NCBI RefSeq assembly: GCF_958405655.1
Contig: NZ_CATYWO010000002.1
Coordinates: forward strand, 1,054,001-1,118,000
Reading direction: 5' to 3'
DNA: 64,000 nt
Origin: Ralstonia condita
GTDB taxonomy: Bacteria > Pseudomonadota > Gammaproteobacteria > Burkholderiales > Burkholderiaceae
Shown piece by piece: positions 25,062 through 33,767 of this stretch. Under the pieces are notes generated by a model, which was given only the letters and a program-made list of their open reading frames with translations, had not been told where the DNA came from and searched no databases. The first letter of the stretch is position 1, and every line of letters starts with the position of its first letter. The position numbers and the translations under genes are program-made.

Positions 25062-25556
25062 ATGCCGACAGGACAACGGGAACAGGCGCGCATTCTGGCG
25101 CGCCGGGGCGGTGAGTGCCGTCCTCAGGATCGGCGCAAACGCTTGGGCGCCGTGTCCATCGAATTTGCGGTCGTGCTGCCGGTCTTGCTGATGCTCATGC
25201 TGGGCATCACGTACTACGGCCTGATCTTCGCCATGCAGCAGGCGCTGACGCTGGCCGCCGAAGAAGGCGCCCGCGCAGCCCTGCGGTACCAGCCTTCCAA
25301 CACGCAGCGCATCGCCGCCGCATACACGGCTGCCAATGCGGCGCTGCCGTCGTTCATCAGTTCGCAGGTCACGACGAACCAGAGCGGGGCGCCCCTGGTG
25401 ACCTGTCCGACCATCTCCAGCATGGAGTGCCTGAGCGTCGTGCTCACACTGCCGGTCACCACGGGGTCCAGCCCCATGTTGCCTGCCATCCCGTTGCTGC
25501 CCGTGCCAGACGCGCTGACCGGTTCCGCCGTGGTGCAGCTCGTGCCCGACACGTAA
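25062..25556 (+). CDS. tadE: TadE-like pseudopilin
   Basis: A 164-aa protein with a basic, hydrophilic N-terminus (about 27 residues), then GAVSIEFAVVLPVLLMLMLGITYYGLIFAMQQALTLAAEEGARAAL. That is the TadE/G signature: a processing Gly, Glu at +5, and one hydrophobic helix. The rest is periplasmic with two cysteines (VTCPTISSMECLS) that may form a disulfide. The start follows GGGGGATCGGCC. It is a minor pseudopilin of the Tad system. Confidence 0.9.
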   Translation: MPTGQREQARILARRGGECRPQDRRKRLGAVSIEFAVVLPVLLMLMLGITYYGLIFAMQQALTLAAEEGARAALRYQPSNTQRIAAAYTAANAALPSFISSQVTTNQSGAPLVTCPTISSMECLSVVLTLPVTTGSSPMLPAIPLLPVPDALTGSAVVQLVPDT

Positions 25557-25606
25557 AGCGTCACAGCCCGCTCCCTTCCATTGATTGCATCGTCAGACCG
25601 CCCCCG

Positions 25607-26530
25607 ATGACCAGCAAACATCTCCAGATCTTCGCCGCCGCGCTGCTGCTGCTCGCCGCCATTCTGGGCGCCGTAGCCTGGCGCAGTGCCCACAAACCGC
25701 CCGCCCCGGCGACGGTACGCGAGAACGGCAAGACCCTGTATCCCGTGGTCGTGACGACCAAGCCGCTGGAAGCAGGCAAGCCGATCGCCGCAGACGCCCT
25801 GGCTGTCGAGATGCTGCCGATCAACCCGGCCGATGCGTTCTCGGACGTGGGCAAGGTGGTCGGCCGCGAACCGATCGTCGCGCTTGGCATGGGCGTCCCG
25901 CTCATTGGCTCGCAATTGTCGTCAGGACTGGCGTTGCAGGTCACCCCGGGGCAGCGCGCGGTCGCGATCACCGTGGATGAGGTCATCGGCGTCGGCAACC
26001 GCGTGGCACCGGGTGATTACGTCGATGTGTTCTTCATCGTGCGCCGCGACGGGCAGGAAATTGATGGCAGTCAGGCCAGGCTGTTGCTGCCACACCTGCG
26101 CGTGCTGGCCTTCGGCACGGTGGCCGTGAACGAAAGCCCGCAGAAGACGCAGGATGGCGGCGCGATGTCGCGCAAGGTCGAGCCGGCCAAGACGGCGGTC
26201 CTGTCCGTGCCGGTAGAGGCCGTGAGCCAGTTGGCCATGGCACATCAGTCGGGTCGTCTGCTGCTCGCGCTGCGCAACCCCGCCGATGACGCCGAGCCCA
26301 CCGTCAAACCGCAGGACGCCGCGTTGCTGGCCGCCGCTGACCGCAACCCGATGGACGTCGCGCAGGCCGGCGTATCCATCACGAGCCTGACCGGCGGGCC
26401 CCATCGCGTCCATGCCATGCAGGCGCCGGCGCTGCCGATGGCCCCTGCCGCACGCAGCGGCGCGCGAGGCCATGCCGCAGGCGGGATCGAAATCATCCGC
26501 GCAGGAAAACGAGAGGAGCAACATGACTGA
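25607..26530 (+). CDS. cpaB: Flp pilus assembly protein CpaB/RcpC
   Basis: A 307-aa periplasmic protein anchored by one N-terminal membrane segment (HLQIFAAALLLLAAILGAVAW). A SAF/beta-clip domain follows (PVVVTTKPLEAGKPIAADALAVEMLP, GMGVPLIGSQLS, GQRAVAITVDEVIGVGNRVAPGDYVDVFF). RcpC proteins help the secretin assemble and may bind peptidoglycan. The C-terminal ~60 residues are Ala/His-rich and less conserved. Its last 8 bp overlap the secretin gene. Confidence 0.93.
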   Translation: MTSKHLQIFAAALLLLAAILGAVAWRSAHKPPAPATVRENGKTLYPVVVTTKPLEAGKPIAADALAVEMLPINPADAFSDVGKVVGREPIVALGMGVPLIGSQLSSGLALQVTPGQRAVAITVDEVIGVGNRVAPGDYVDVFFIVRRDGQEIDGSQARLLLPHLRVLAFGTVAVNESPQKTQDGGAMSRKVEPAKTAVLSVPVEAVSQLAMAHQSGRLLLALRNPADDAEPTVKPQDAALLAAADRNPMDVAQAGVSITSLTGGPHRVHAMQAPALPMAPAARSGARGHAAGGIEIIRAGKREEQHD

Positions 26531-27887
26531 TGCCGCCGTGGTTCGCGGTTGGATGGGCGCGCTTGCCTTTGGATGCGCGGTGTTGGCATCGACGGCGCTT
26601 GCCGAGACGGCACCGTCTGGGCAGACGCTGCATCTGCTGACGGGCAGCCAGCGCGAGATCCGCCTGGGCAAGCCGCTCGAGCGCATTGCCATCGGTAATC
26701 CTGACATCGCAGATGCGCTGCTGCTGAAGGGACATGGCGCCGCGAACAGCCTCCTCATCATTGCAAAAAAGCCAGGCTCAGCCAGCGTGATGGTCTGGAC
26801 ACAGGGCGGGACGGCCATCACGTACAACGTGCAGGTCGATGCGTCCGTGCCCCAGCCCGGAGACCCGGTGGTCAGCATGCAGGGCAATACGGCGGTCGTC
26901 TCAGGCCAACCCAAGGATGTGTACGCCCTGGCGCGTGCCCGGCGCTTGGCCGCAGCGGCCGGCGGTGCGGAGAAGCCCAAGGACGGCAACGTCATCGATA
27001 ACACGTCGCTGAACGTGCCCGGCACGGTGCAGGTGGACGTCCGCGTGGTGGAGTTCAGTAAGACGGTGCTGAAGGAGGCCGGCTTTTCGTTCACGCGCAC
27101 ACGTGGCGGCTTCACGTTCGGCAGCTTTGCACCGTCGTCGCTGACCCAGTACAGCGTGACGCCGAACAGCCTGACGACGCAGTCGACGATGCCGGTCAGT
27201 TCGGCATTCAACCTGCTGATCTCTTCGTTCAGCAAGGGCATCTTCGCCGATCTGAGCCTGATCGAATCCAACGGCATGGCCCGCGTGCTGGCGGAGCCGA
27301 GCCTGGTTGCGCTGTCCGGGCAGAGCGCCAGCTTCCTGGCCGGCGGCGAGATCCCGATTCCCGTTCCTCAGGCGCTGGGCACGACCACCATCGAATACAA
27401 GCCGTTCGGCATCGGCCTCACGGTATCGCCCACGATCCTGTCGGAAAACCGTATCGCGCTCAAAGTGGCGCCCGAGGCGAGCGACCTCGATTTCAGCCGC
27501 GGCATCACGCTCAATGGCGCGACGGTGCCGGCAATCGTCACGCGGCGCGCAGACACCATGGTCGAACTGGGCGATGGCGAGAGCTTCGTCATTGGCGGGC
27601 TGGTGAGCCGCTCCACGCTGTCGAACCTAGACAAGGTGCCGTTCCTCGGCGACGTGCCGATCATCGGGACGTTCTTCAAGCGCGTGAATTACAACCAGGA
27701 GGAGCGCGAGCTGGTGATCATCGTGACGCCACACCTGGTCAAGCCGATGGCCCGCAACGCGCCCATCGACAAGATGCTGCCGGGCCAGTCCAACGGACAG
27801 GACCGGGACGGCGCAGGCGCGCCGGTGTGGCGGCCGTTTGCGCTGGGCATTGCGGATCCGGCCACCATGCCGGGCTTCTCGCACTAA
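26523..27887 (+). CDS. cpaC: Tad secretin CpaC/RcpA
   Basis: A 454-aa outer-membrane secretin. Signal peptide to about residue 27 (STALAETA), N-terminal BON/N-domain region (LTGSQREIRLGKPLERIAIGNPDIAD), then the C-terminal secretin domain with ARVLAEPSLVALSGQSASFLAGGEIPIPVPQ and VPFLGDVPIIGTFFKRVNYNQEERELVIIVTPHLV. It forms the pore through which Flp pili exit. The start follows GAGAGGAGCAAC and overlaps cpaB by 8 bp. No separate RcpB/CpaD lipoprotein gene is found in the cluster. Confidence 0.95.
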   Translation: MTDAAVVRGWMGALAFGCAVLASTALAETAPSGQTLHLLTGSQREIRLGKPLERIAIGNPDIADALLLKGHGAANSLLIIAKKPGSASVMVWTQGGTAITYNVQVDASVPQPGDPVVSMQGNTAVVSGQPKDVYALARARRLAAAAGGAEKPKDGNVIDNTSLNVPGTVQVDVRVVEFSKTVLKEAGFSFTRTRGGFTFGSFAPSSLTQYSVTPNSLTTQSTMPVSSAFNLLISSFSKGIFADLSLIESNGMARVLAEPSLVALSGQSASFLAGGEIPIPVPQALGTTTIEYKPFGIGLTVSPTILSENRIALKVAPEASDLDFSRGITLNGATVPAIVTRRADTMVELGDGESFVIGGLVSRSTLSNLDKVPFLGDVPIIGTFFKRVNYNQEERELVIIVTPHLVKPMARNAPIDKMLPGQSNGQDRDGAGAPVWRPFALGIADPATMPGFSH

Positions 27888-27896
27888 GGGGCGGGC

Positions 27897-29222
27897 ATGG
27901 ACTACTTTCTCCTGCACGGCGGCGGACAGGGCGATGCGCAGTCGGCGGCTGCGCACCGCTGGCTCGCTGGAGCGCTCCGGGAACTGGGCGTGCTGGTCGC
28001 GCAGACCACCGGGCACGATGCCTTTCTCGAGCAGATCGGCGCGGTGAACCCCGAAGTGGTGTTCGTGCGCTTTGCGTCGTCCCCCGCCCGCATGGATGTG
28101 CCGGAACCCGACCAGAAGCTGGGCGAGGGCGCGGATGCCATCGGCGAGGCCACGCAACTGGTTGCCGAGTTGGCGCGGTTGTTTCCGGGCTTGCCATTGG
28201 TGGCGGTCGGGTCCGCGTCGGATGGCCGCGCGATGCTGGCTGCCTTGCGCGCCGGGGTGAAGGATTTCGTCGACGTAGAGGGAGCACCCACCGAGGCCGT
28301 GCGGGTGGTGCGGCGGTTGCTGGCCGAACGGGCCTCTGCCGAGCCGACGCGCCGCGGCCGCGTGTTGGCCATTCTGGGCGCACGCCCCGGCGTGGGCGCC
28401 ACTACGCTCGCGACGAACTTGGCGACGCTGGTGCGCCGGACATCCGCCAGCGACGTGATGTTGCTGGACCTCGGACAACCGCTGCGCGACGGCGCGCTCT
28501 ACCTGAACGTGCCGGCCAATTTCCATTTTGTGGAGGCCGTGCGCAACCTGCGCCGTTTCGACCAGGTGTTTGTGCAGACCGCGCTGTCGCGTCACCCGAA
28601 CGGCCTGGCGGTGCTGCCACTGCCGATTTCGCTGGCCGAGATGCGCGACATCTCGTTCTCCGAGGCGCTTGGGCTGCTCAACCGCCTGCGTACGTTCTTC
28701 GACCTGCAGGTCGTTGACCTGGGCGGCTTCAACAACATCGATTTCATCGCCCAACTGGTCAAGGCCGCAGACGACGTGATGCTGGTGACCGAGCAGAGCG
28801 TGGGGGCCATCGTCTCGGCCGCCGAGCTGATGCAGGAACTGAAGAAGCGCGAGATCGACCGCGATCACCTGCACCTGCTCATCTCGAAGTTCGACGCGCG
28901 GTTGTCACTGGATGCGGCGCAGATTGCCGAGCGACTGGAGATTCCGTCCGTGCTGACGGTGCCAAACCGTCGCCCGCCGCTGGTGATCTCCTCCAACCAG
29001 GGCGCGACGCTCGCCGAAACCAACCCCGCCGACGCGTACGTACGTGCCCTGGCCCAGATCGTTCAGACGCTGGGGTACGCCCAGCAGAGCGAGCGCGTCG
29101 CGGGCGTATCGAACTGGATGGCCGAGGCGCGCGCCCGGTTGGGCGGCCGCTTCAAACGCAAGCCGGCCGAGGCGGCCGAGCTGGATATCGGCACGGGCAC
29201 CACTGAACGGAACGCGACATGA
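27897..29222 (+). CDS. tadZ: TadZ/CpaE, ParA/MinD-like ATPase
   Basis: A 441-aa cytoplasmic localisation factor for the Tad apparatus. An N-terminal atypical receiver-like domain (about 1-145) precedes a MinD-type domain. The deviant P-loop reads GARPGVGATTLATNLA (about residues 160-175), where the usual K-G pair before G-x-G is R-P and the signature Lys is missing. Switch-like DLGQPLRDGALYL and VVDLGGFNNIDF follow. TadZ proteins often have weakened ATPase motifs. The stop overlaps the tadA start (ATGA). Confidence 0.92.
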   Translation: MDYFLLHGGGQGDAQSAAAHRWLAGALRELGVLVAQTTGHDAFLEQIGAVNPEVVFVRFASSPARMDVPEPDQKLGEGADAIGEATQLVAELARLFPGLPLVAVGSASDGRAMLAALRAGVKDFVDVEGAPTEAVRVVRRLLAERASAEPTRRGRVLAILGARPGVGATTLATNLATLVRRTSASDVMLLDLGQPLRDGALYLNVPANFHFVEAVRNLRRFDQVFVQTALSRHPNGLAVLPLPISLAEMRDISFSEALGLLNRLRTFFDLQVVDLGGFNNIDFIAQLVKAADDVMLVTEQSVGAIVSAAELMQELKKREIDRDHLHLLISKFDARLSLDAAQIAERLEIPSVLTVPNRRPPLVISSNQGATLAETNPADAYVRALAQIVQTLGYAQQSERVAGVSNWMAEARARLGGRFKRKPAEAAELDIGTGTTERNAT

Positions 29223-30583
29223 CACAACCCATCGAGTTCTCCAATCACGCTGAATCCAGCCACGGCGCGTTTGCCGTTTCGCAGGCGTTTCAGGACATCA
29301 AGGAAGCGGCACACGAGCACCTGTTGACCCGTATCGAGGAGCTGGGCGCCGAATTCGGTCGCTGGTCCCGCACGGCCATTCAGCGCTTTGTCGACCTGGA
29401 GGTCGAGGGCTTCACGCGCATGCGCCGCATCCCCGTCAACGAGACCGAGGTGCGCCAGATTGCCGAGGCCTTGACCAAGGAGCTGGCCGGGTTCGGGCCG
29501 CTCGAAGATCTGCTCGGCGATCCGGCGGTCGAGGACATCCTGGTCAACGGCCACCTGGACGTGTACGTGTCAAGACACGGCGTGCTCGAGCGCATCCCGG
29601 TGCGCTTTTCCGATGGCAACCACCTGCTGCGCATCGTGCGCCGTATCCTGGCGCCGATCGGCCGCCGGCTGGATGAATCCAACCCGATGGTCGATGCGCG
29701 TCTGCCCGACGGTGGACGTATCAACGTGGTCATCCCACCGCTCGCCCTGGAGGGGCCGGTGGTGTCGATCCGCAAATTCCGCAAGGATCCGCTCAAGCCC
29801 GAAGACCTGCTCGGCCTCGGCACGATGAGCGAGGAGATCGGTGACCTGCTGCGCGCTGCCGTGCAGGCGCGCTGCAACATCCTGATCAGTGGCGGCACGA
29901 GTTCGGGCAAGACTTCGCTGCTCAACGCGATGGCGTATCACATTCCCGTCACCGAGCGCGTGATCACCATCGAGGACACGGCGGAACTCTCGCTCAATCA
30001 TCCGCACGTGGTGCGCCTGGAAAGCCGCCCCGGCGGCTTCGAGGGCACGGGGGTGGTGACGATTCGCGATCTGTTGCGTAACAGCCTGCGCATGCGCCCC
30101 GACCGCATCATCGTGGGGGAAGTGCGCGGCGGCGAGGTGCTGGAAATGCTGCAGGCCATGAGCACCGGCCACGATGGATCGATGGGCACCATCCACGCCA
30201 GCAGCCCGCGCGAATGCCTGTACCGGCTCGAGATGCTGGCCGGCTTTGCCGGCTTCCAGGGCAGCGAGGTCAGCCTGCGCCGGCAGATCACCAACGCCAT
30301 CGACTTCATCGTGCAGATCGGGCGGCTGTCCAACGGCAAGCGGCGCATTCTCTCGGTCATGGAGATCACCGGGCTGGGCGACAACATCATCTCCACGCAA
30401 GAACTGTATCGGTACGAGCCGTACTTCGGTCCCGATGGCGAGGAGATCGATCGCTGGACGGCGCTCGGCCTGCAGCCGCATTCCCCCAAGCTGGCGCGCA
30501 TGCGCAATGCGGGGCTCGACGGCGGTGGGATGGGAGGCGGCATGGGTGGTGGCTTCGGCGGCGGAGGCCGTTTCCATGTCTAA
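29219..30583 (+). CDS. tadA: Tad secretion ATPase TadA/CpaF
   Basis: A 454-aa type II/IV secretion ATPase that powers Flp assembly. Walker A is GGTSSGKTS (about 224-232), Walker B/Asp-box VITIEDTAEL and RPDRIIVGEVRGGEVLEMLQAMSTGHDGSMGTIHA. The N-terminal domain (GPLEDLLGDPAVEDILVNG) is typical of CpaF. The C-terminus is an unusual Gly/Met-rich tail (about GGGMGGGMGGGFGGGGR). It is coupled to tadZ by 4 bp and to tadB by 8 bp. Confidence 0.96.
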   Translation: MTQPIEFSNHAESSHGAFAVSQAFQDIKEAAHEHLLTRIEELGAEFGRWSRTAIQRFVDLEVEGFTRMRRIPVNETEVRQIAEALTKELAGFGPLEDLLGDPAVEDILVNGHLDVYVSRHGVLERIPVRFSDGNHLLRIVRRILAPIGRRLDESNPMVDARLPDGGRINVVIPPLALEGPVVSIRKFRKDPLKPEDLLGLGTMSEEIGDLLRAAVQARCNILISGGTSSGKTSLLNAMAYHIPVTERVITIEDTAELSLNHPHVVRLESRPGGFEGTGVVTIRDLLRNSLRMRPDRIIVGEVRGGEVLEMLQAMSTGHDGSMGTIHASSPRECLYRLEMLAGFAGFQGSEVSLRRQITNAIDFIVQIGRLSNGKRRILSVMEITGLGDNIISTQELYRYEPYFGPDGEEIDRWTALGLQPHSPKLARMRNAGLDGGGMGGGMGGGFGGGGRFHV

Positions 30584-31502
30584 CGAGGCGCTCTGGTTCG
30601 GTTGCCTTGCGTTGCTGCTGCTGGGCGGAGGGCTGATGTTGTGGTCCGAGGCCGTGCGCCGCCGCGAACGCGAGGCGTCGCGCGCCTTCGTGCGTGCGCA
30701 GACCGAACAGATCAATGCGCGCTACCAGCCCAACGTGGAAGCCGTGCCGGCAGGCGTACCCGACACGCTTCAGCGTGCCTGGATCGACGCGCTGCGTCGC
30801 GCCGACATCGAACCGACTCGCCGCTTCTATGCGCTTGTGATCGTCCCGGCCGTGTTGTTCGTACTGGCCGCGTGGGCTGTGTCGGGGATGCTCTCTGCCG
30901 CCATGGCACTTGCGATCTACGTGATGATCGCGGCCTTTCTCTTCTGGAACCGCACGCGGCGCATGAACGAGCGCCTGCTGCAGCAACTGCCCGGCTTCCT
31001 GGATGGGGTGGTCCGGCTCATGAGCATCGGCAGCGCGGTGCCCGCAGCGTTCCAGGCGGCCAGCGCCAACACCGAGCCGCCGCTGCGCAACTGCCTGACC
31101 TCGACCACGCAGATGCAGCGCGCGGGCAAGGATCTCGACGCCGCTGTGCTGGCTGTCGGCCAGCAATACCGCGTCAACGAACTTGTCTTGCTGGCGTCTG
31201 TGCTGCGCCTGTCGCTGCGTTATGGCGGACGCGCAGACATTGTGATGGAACGCACCGCGGCGTTCATGCGCGATCGCCAGCAGGCGCAGCGCGAGCTGCT
31301 GGCGCTGTCGGCGGAGACGCGCCTGTCTGCGTGGATTCTCGCGCTGCTCCCGATGGTGGTGGGTGGCCTCATCATCATGTTCAACGCGGCGTACGTGTTG
31401 TCGATGTGGCGAGACCCGTTCGGCCGGACGCTGATCATGGCCGCCTTCGGGCTCGAAGTGATTGGCGCGCTGGCGTTGGCCAGGCTGGCCAAATCGTTGT
31501 AG
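30576..31502 (+). CDS. tadB: Tad inner-membrane platform protein TadB
   Basis: A 308-aa polytopic protein of the GspF/T2SSF family. TM1 is at the N-terminus, a cytoplasmic loop, a paired TM block at about 85-125, the T2SSF domain (LPGFLDGVVRLMSIGSAVPAAFQAAS and ERTAAFMRDRQQAQRELLALSAETRLSAWIL), and C-terminal TMs. It pairs with TadC to anchor the TadA ATPase. Its start lies inside the end of tadA, in another frame. A longer frame upstream is the antisense-free shadow of tadA and is not used. Confidence 0.94.
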   Translation: MSNEALWFGCLALLLLGGGLMLWSEAVRRREREASRAFVRAQTEQINARYQPNVEAVPAGVPDTLQRAWIDALRRADIEPTRRFYALVIVPAVLFVLAAWAVSGMLSAAMALAIYVMIAAFLFWNRTRRMNERLLQQLPGFLDGVVRLMSIGSAVPAAFQAASANTEPPLRNCLTSTTQMQRAGKDLDAAVLAVGQQYRVNELVLLASVLRLSLRYGGRADIVMERTAAFMRDRQQAQRELLALSAETRLSAWILALLPMVVGGLIIMFNAAYVLSMWRDPFGRTLIMAAFGLEVIGALALARLAKSL

Positions 31503-31511
31503 GAGCGCGGC

Positions 31512-32504
31512 ATGGAAGACGTTCTGTTCACGCTCAGTCTGACGGCTGCCGCTGCCGGCCTGTTGCTCTTTGGCGGGATCGTGCTGCGCGCGGTGCTGAT
31601 GCGCCAACGCAGCGTGCGCAAGCTCGACACGGCGCTGTCCGACGTGCGCGCCGCCGCAGCAGGGGCAGCGCAGCCTGCGCCAACGGTTCCCGCAGCGCCG
31701 TCCGCCAAGCCGCGCCAGCACGGCATGCGCGAGGCACAGCAACTGCAGCAGCAGATCGCCAAGGTCGGCCAGCGCTGGATCGACACGTCGCTCGGGCACC
31801 GCCTCGTCACCGAAGAGGACCGCAAGCTGCTTGAGGAGTGCGGCTTTCACGGCGAACACGCACGCACGCTCTTTGGCGGTGTGCGCATGGTCCTGCCGCC
31901 CATGTTGGGTCTGGTCGCGTTCCTGCTGGCAGCGAGCTCCGTCAAAGCGCTGCTCTGGGGGTTCATGGGATTCGCACTCGGATACCTCGGGCCCAAGTGG
32001 TATCTCGGCCGCCGTTCTCAGGGGCGCCGCCGCCAGGTCGAAGACGAGTTGCCCGTCATGGTGGACATGCTGCGCCTGTTGCAGGGGGTGGGACTGTCGA
32101 TCGACCAGAGCCTGCAGGTGATCGCCAATGAATTCCACAGCATGTTGCCGGTGCTGGCAGGCGAGTTTGGGCGAGCCAACCAGCAGTTCGCCTCCGGACG
32201 CTCCCGCGAGCAGACGCTGCTGCGCATTGCCCGCCTGTTCGACAACGAAGACCTGAAGGGCCTGATCACGCTGCTGACGCAGGTCGACCGCTTCGGCGGT
32301 GCGGTGCAGGAGCCCTTGCGGCAGTTCGGCCTGCGCCTGCAGGAGAACCGGCGCGCGCAGATGAAGGAGCGCATCGGCAAGCTGACCGTGAAGATGACCA
32401 TGGTGATGGTGATCACGCTGCTGCCCGCGCTGCTGATGATCACGGCGGGCCCGGGTTTCATGGGCGTGACGCGCAGCCTGAAACAGATGGCGGGAGGAGG
32501 TTGA
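31512..32504 (+). CDS. tadC: Tad inner-membrane platform protein TadC
   Basis: A 330-aa T2SSF-family protein with an N-terminal TM, an Ala/Pro-rich cytoplasmic stretch (residues 45-70), a TM pair near 135-165, the T2SSF core (DELPVMVDMLRLLQGVGLSIDQSLQVIANEF, QVDRFGGAVQEPLRQFGLRLQENR) and a C-terminal TM. It forms the platform with TadB. The gap after tadB is 9 bp. Confidence 0.94.
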   Translation: MEDVLFTLSLTAAAAGLLLFGGIVLRAVLMRQRSVRKLDTALSDVRAAAAGAAQPAPTVPAAPSAKPRQHGMREAQQLQQQIAKVGQRWIDTSLGHRLVTEEDRKLLEECGFHGEHARTLFGGVRMVLPPMLGLVAFLLAASSVKALLWGFMGFALGYLGPKWYLGRRSQGRRRQVEDELPVMVDMLRLLQGVGLSIDQSLQVIANEFHSMLPVLAGEFGRANQQFASGRSREQTLLRIARLFDNEDLKGLITLLTQVDRFGGAVQEPLRQFGLRLQENRRAQMKERIGKLTVKMTMVMVITLLPALLMITAGPGFMGVTRSLKQMAGGG

Positions 32505-32505
32505 G

Positions 32506-33438
32506 GTGACGATGATCCAGAAGGCCCTGCGCACGGGCACCGCCGGCGCGCTGGCGGCACTGACGATGTTGGCTGGCTGCGGTTCGATGGCCAGCTCCAG
32601 TTCCAGCGCCGACATGAGCCGGCGGGCCGATGTCGATATCGAGATGGCGCGTCAGCGGCAGAGCGAAGAGAAAGCCGAGATCACCAATCCCGCAACGTAC
32701 CTGTCGCTGATCCGCAAGATGCAGGAGCAGGGGTTGTATTACGCGTCGCTCGCGCATATCGATGCGTACGAGCAGCGCTATGGGCATGCGCCCGCGGTGC
32801 TGCTCATGCGTGCCGATGCGCTGCGCGAGACTGACCAGCTCGCCGCCGCAGAAGCGGGCTACCGCGCCGTGATTGCCGCCACATCGACCATGGGCGCCGG
32901 CACGCAGGGCGCTCTGCTGAATGCCGGCGCATGGCGAGGGCTGGGTATCACCGCCGGCCGTCGAGGCAACTTCACCGAGGCCGCACGCTGCCTGCAGGTC
33001 GCAGCGCAAGCCAACCCGACCGATGCCAGCACGGTGAGCGACTTCGGCTATGCCCTGATGCGCGCCGGTGAAGTCGAACAGGCGCGCGTGCCGCTGATGC
33101 AGGCGCAGCAGATGGCTGAAACCAGCCCGAAGATCGCCGGGAACCTCGTGATCTGGCTGACGGTGAATGACCGGAAGGACGACGCTGCGTCGCTGGCCGC
33201 TCATGCGCAACTGACGGCTGCCGCGCGCAAGGCCATCGACGATGACGTGGCACGCGTCAAGAGCGCCTGGCGGGATCGGCGCATCGCGCGCGAGACGGCA
33301 CCGGTGGCACCGTCGCGAGCCACTGCGGCGTTGCCACCCACCAATGGAGCGGCGGCGGCCACTGAGGGCCGGCCGTCCATCAATCCGCTTGCGCTGCAGC
33401 GTGGGCGTCTGCTCGACACCTTGGAGGCAGCGCAATGA
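32506..33438 (+). CDS. tadD: TPR lipoprotein TadD
   Basis: A 310-aa outer-membrane lipoprotein (lipobox MLAGC, Cys near residue 25) with several tetratricopeptide repeats between about 65 and 230 (GLYYASLAHIDAYEQRYG, TQGALLNAGAWRGLGITAGRRGNFTEAARCLQVAAQANP). TadD acts as a pilotin or assembly factor for the secretin. GTG at 32506 is chosen for its spacing from GGAGG; ATG at 32512 is an alternative. The C-terminal tail is Ala/Pro-rich. It overlaps the next gene by 4 bp. Confidence 0.9.
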   Translation: MTMIQKALRTGTAGALAALTMLAGCGSMASSSSSADMSRRADVDIEMARQRQSEEKAEITNPATYLSLIRKMQEQGLYYASLAHIDAYEQRYGHAPAVLLMRADALRETDQLAAAEAGYRAVIAATSTMGAGTQGALLNAGAWRGLGITAGRRGNFTEAARCLQVAAQANPTDASTVSDFGYALMRAGEVEQARVPLMQAQQMAETSPKIAGNLVIWLTVNDRKDDAASLAAHAQLTAAARKAIDDDVARVKSAWRDRRIARETAPVAPSRATAALPPTNGAAAATEGRPSINPLALQRGRLLDTLEAAQ

Positions 33439-33767
33439 TTGGTCGGATTCTTCTGGTCGCGGGCGTGGCGGCATCGCTCGTAAGCGGCGTCGCGGGCGCG
33501 CAGGGCTTTTCCGGTTCGGGGCCGCAGAGCGCGGAGCCTGCAGCGCCGAAGGTTGGCAGCAACGTCAACGACGCCACACGCGCGTTGCTGAAGGCGCAGC
33601 GCGACGGGACCTACGCCGGCGAGTTCGCGCCGCTGCGGGGTGAACAGGCCGCGCTGGCCTATCGGCGTTACCTCGATTCGTTCAGCAGGCCGATGCCCGG
33701 GTTGTCGCAAACGCAATCCGGCACGCGGCCTCCGGCATCGAATGTCATGCAGCAGACTGGACGCTGA
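33435..33767 (+). CDS. DUF3613-like small exported protein of the Tad locus
   Basis: A 110-aa protein with a signal peptide (MIGRILLVAGVAASLVSGVAGAQ). The short mature domain has the pattern VNDATRALLKAQRDGTYAGEFAPLRGEQAALAYRRYLDSF, which I associate with DUF3613, a family I recall from beta-proteobacterial Tad loci; this recall could not be checked. It is translationally coupled to tadD (ATGA). The Ser/Gln-rich tail looks unstructured. A periplasmic accessory role in pilus assembly is inferred from position only. Confidence 0.75.
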   Translation: MIGRILLVAGVAASLVSGVAGAQGFSGSGPQSAEPAAPKVGSNVNDATRALLKAQRDGTYAGEFAPLRGEQAALAYRRYLDSFSRPMPGLSQTQSGTRPPASNVMQQTGR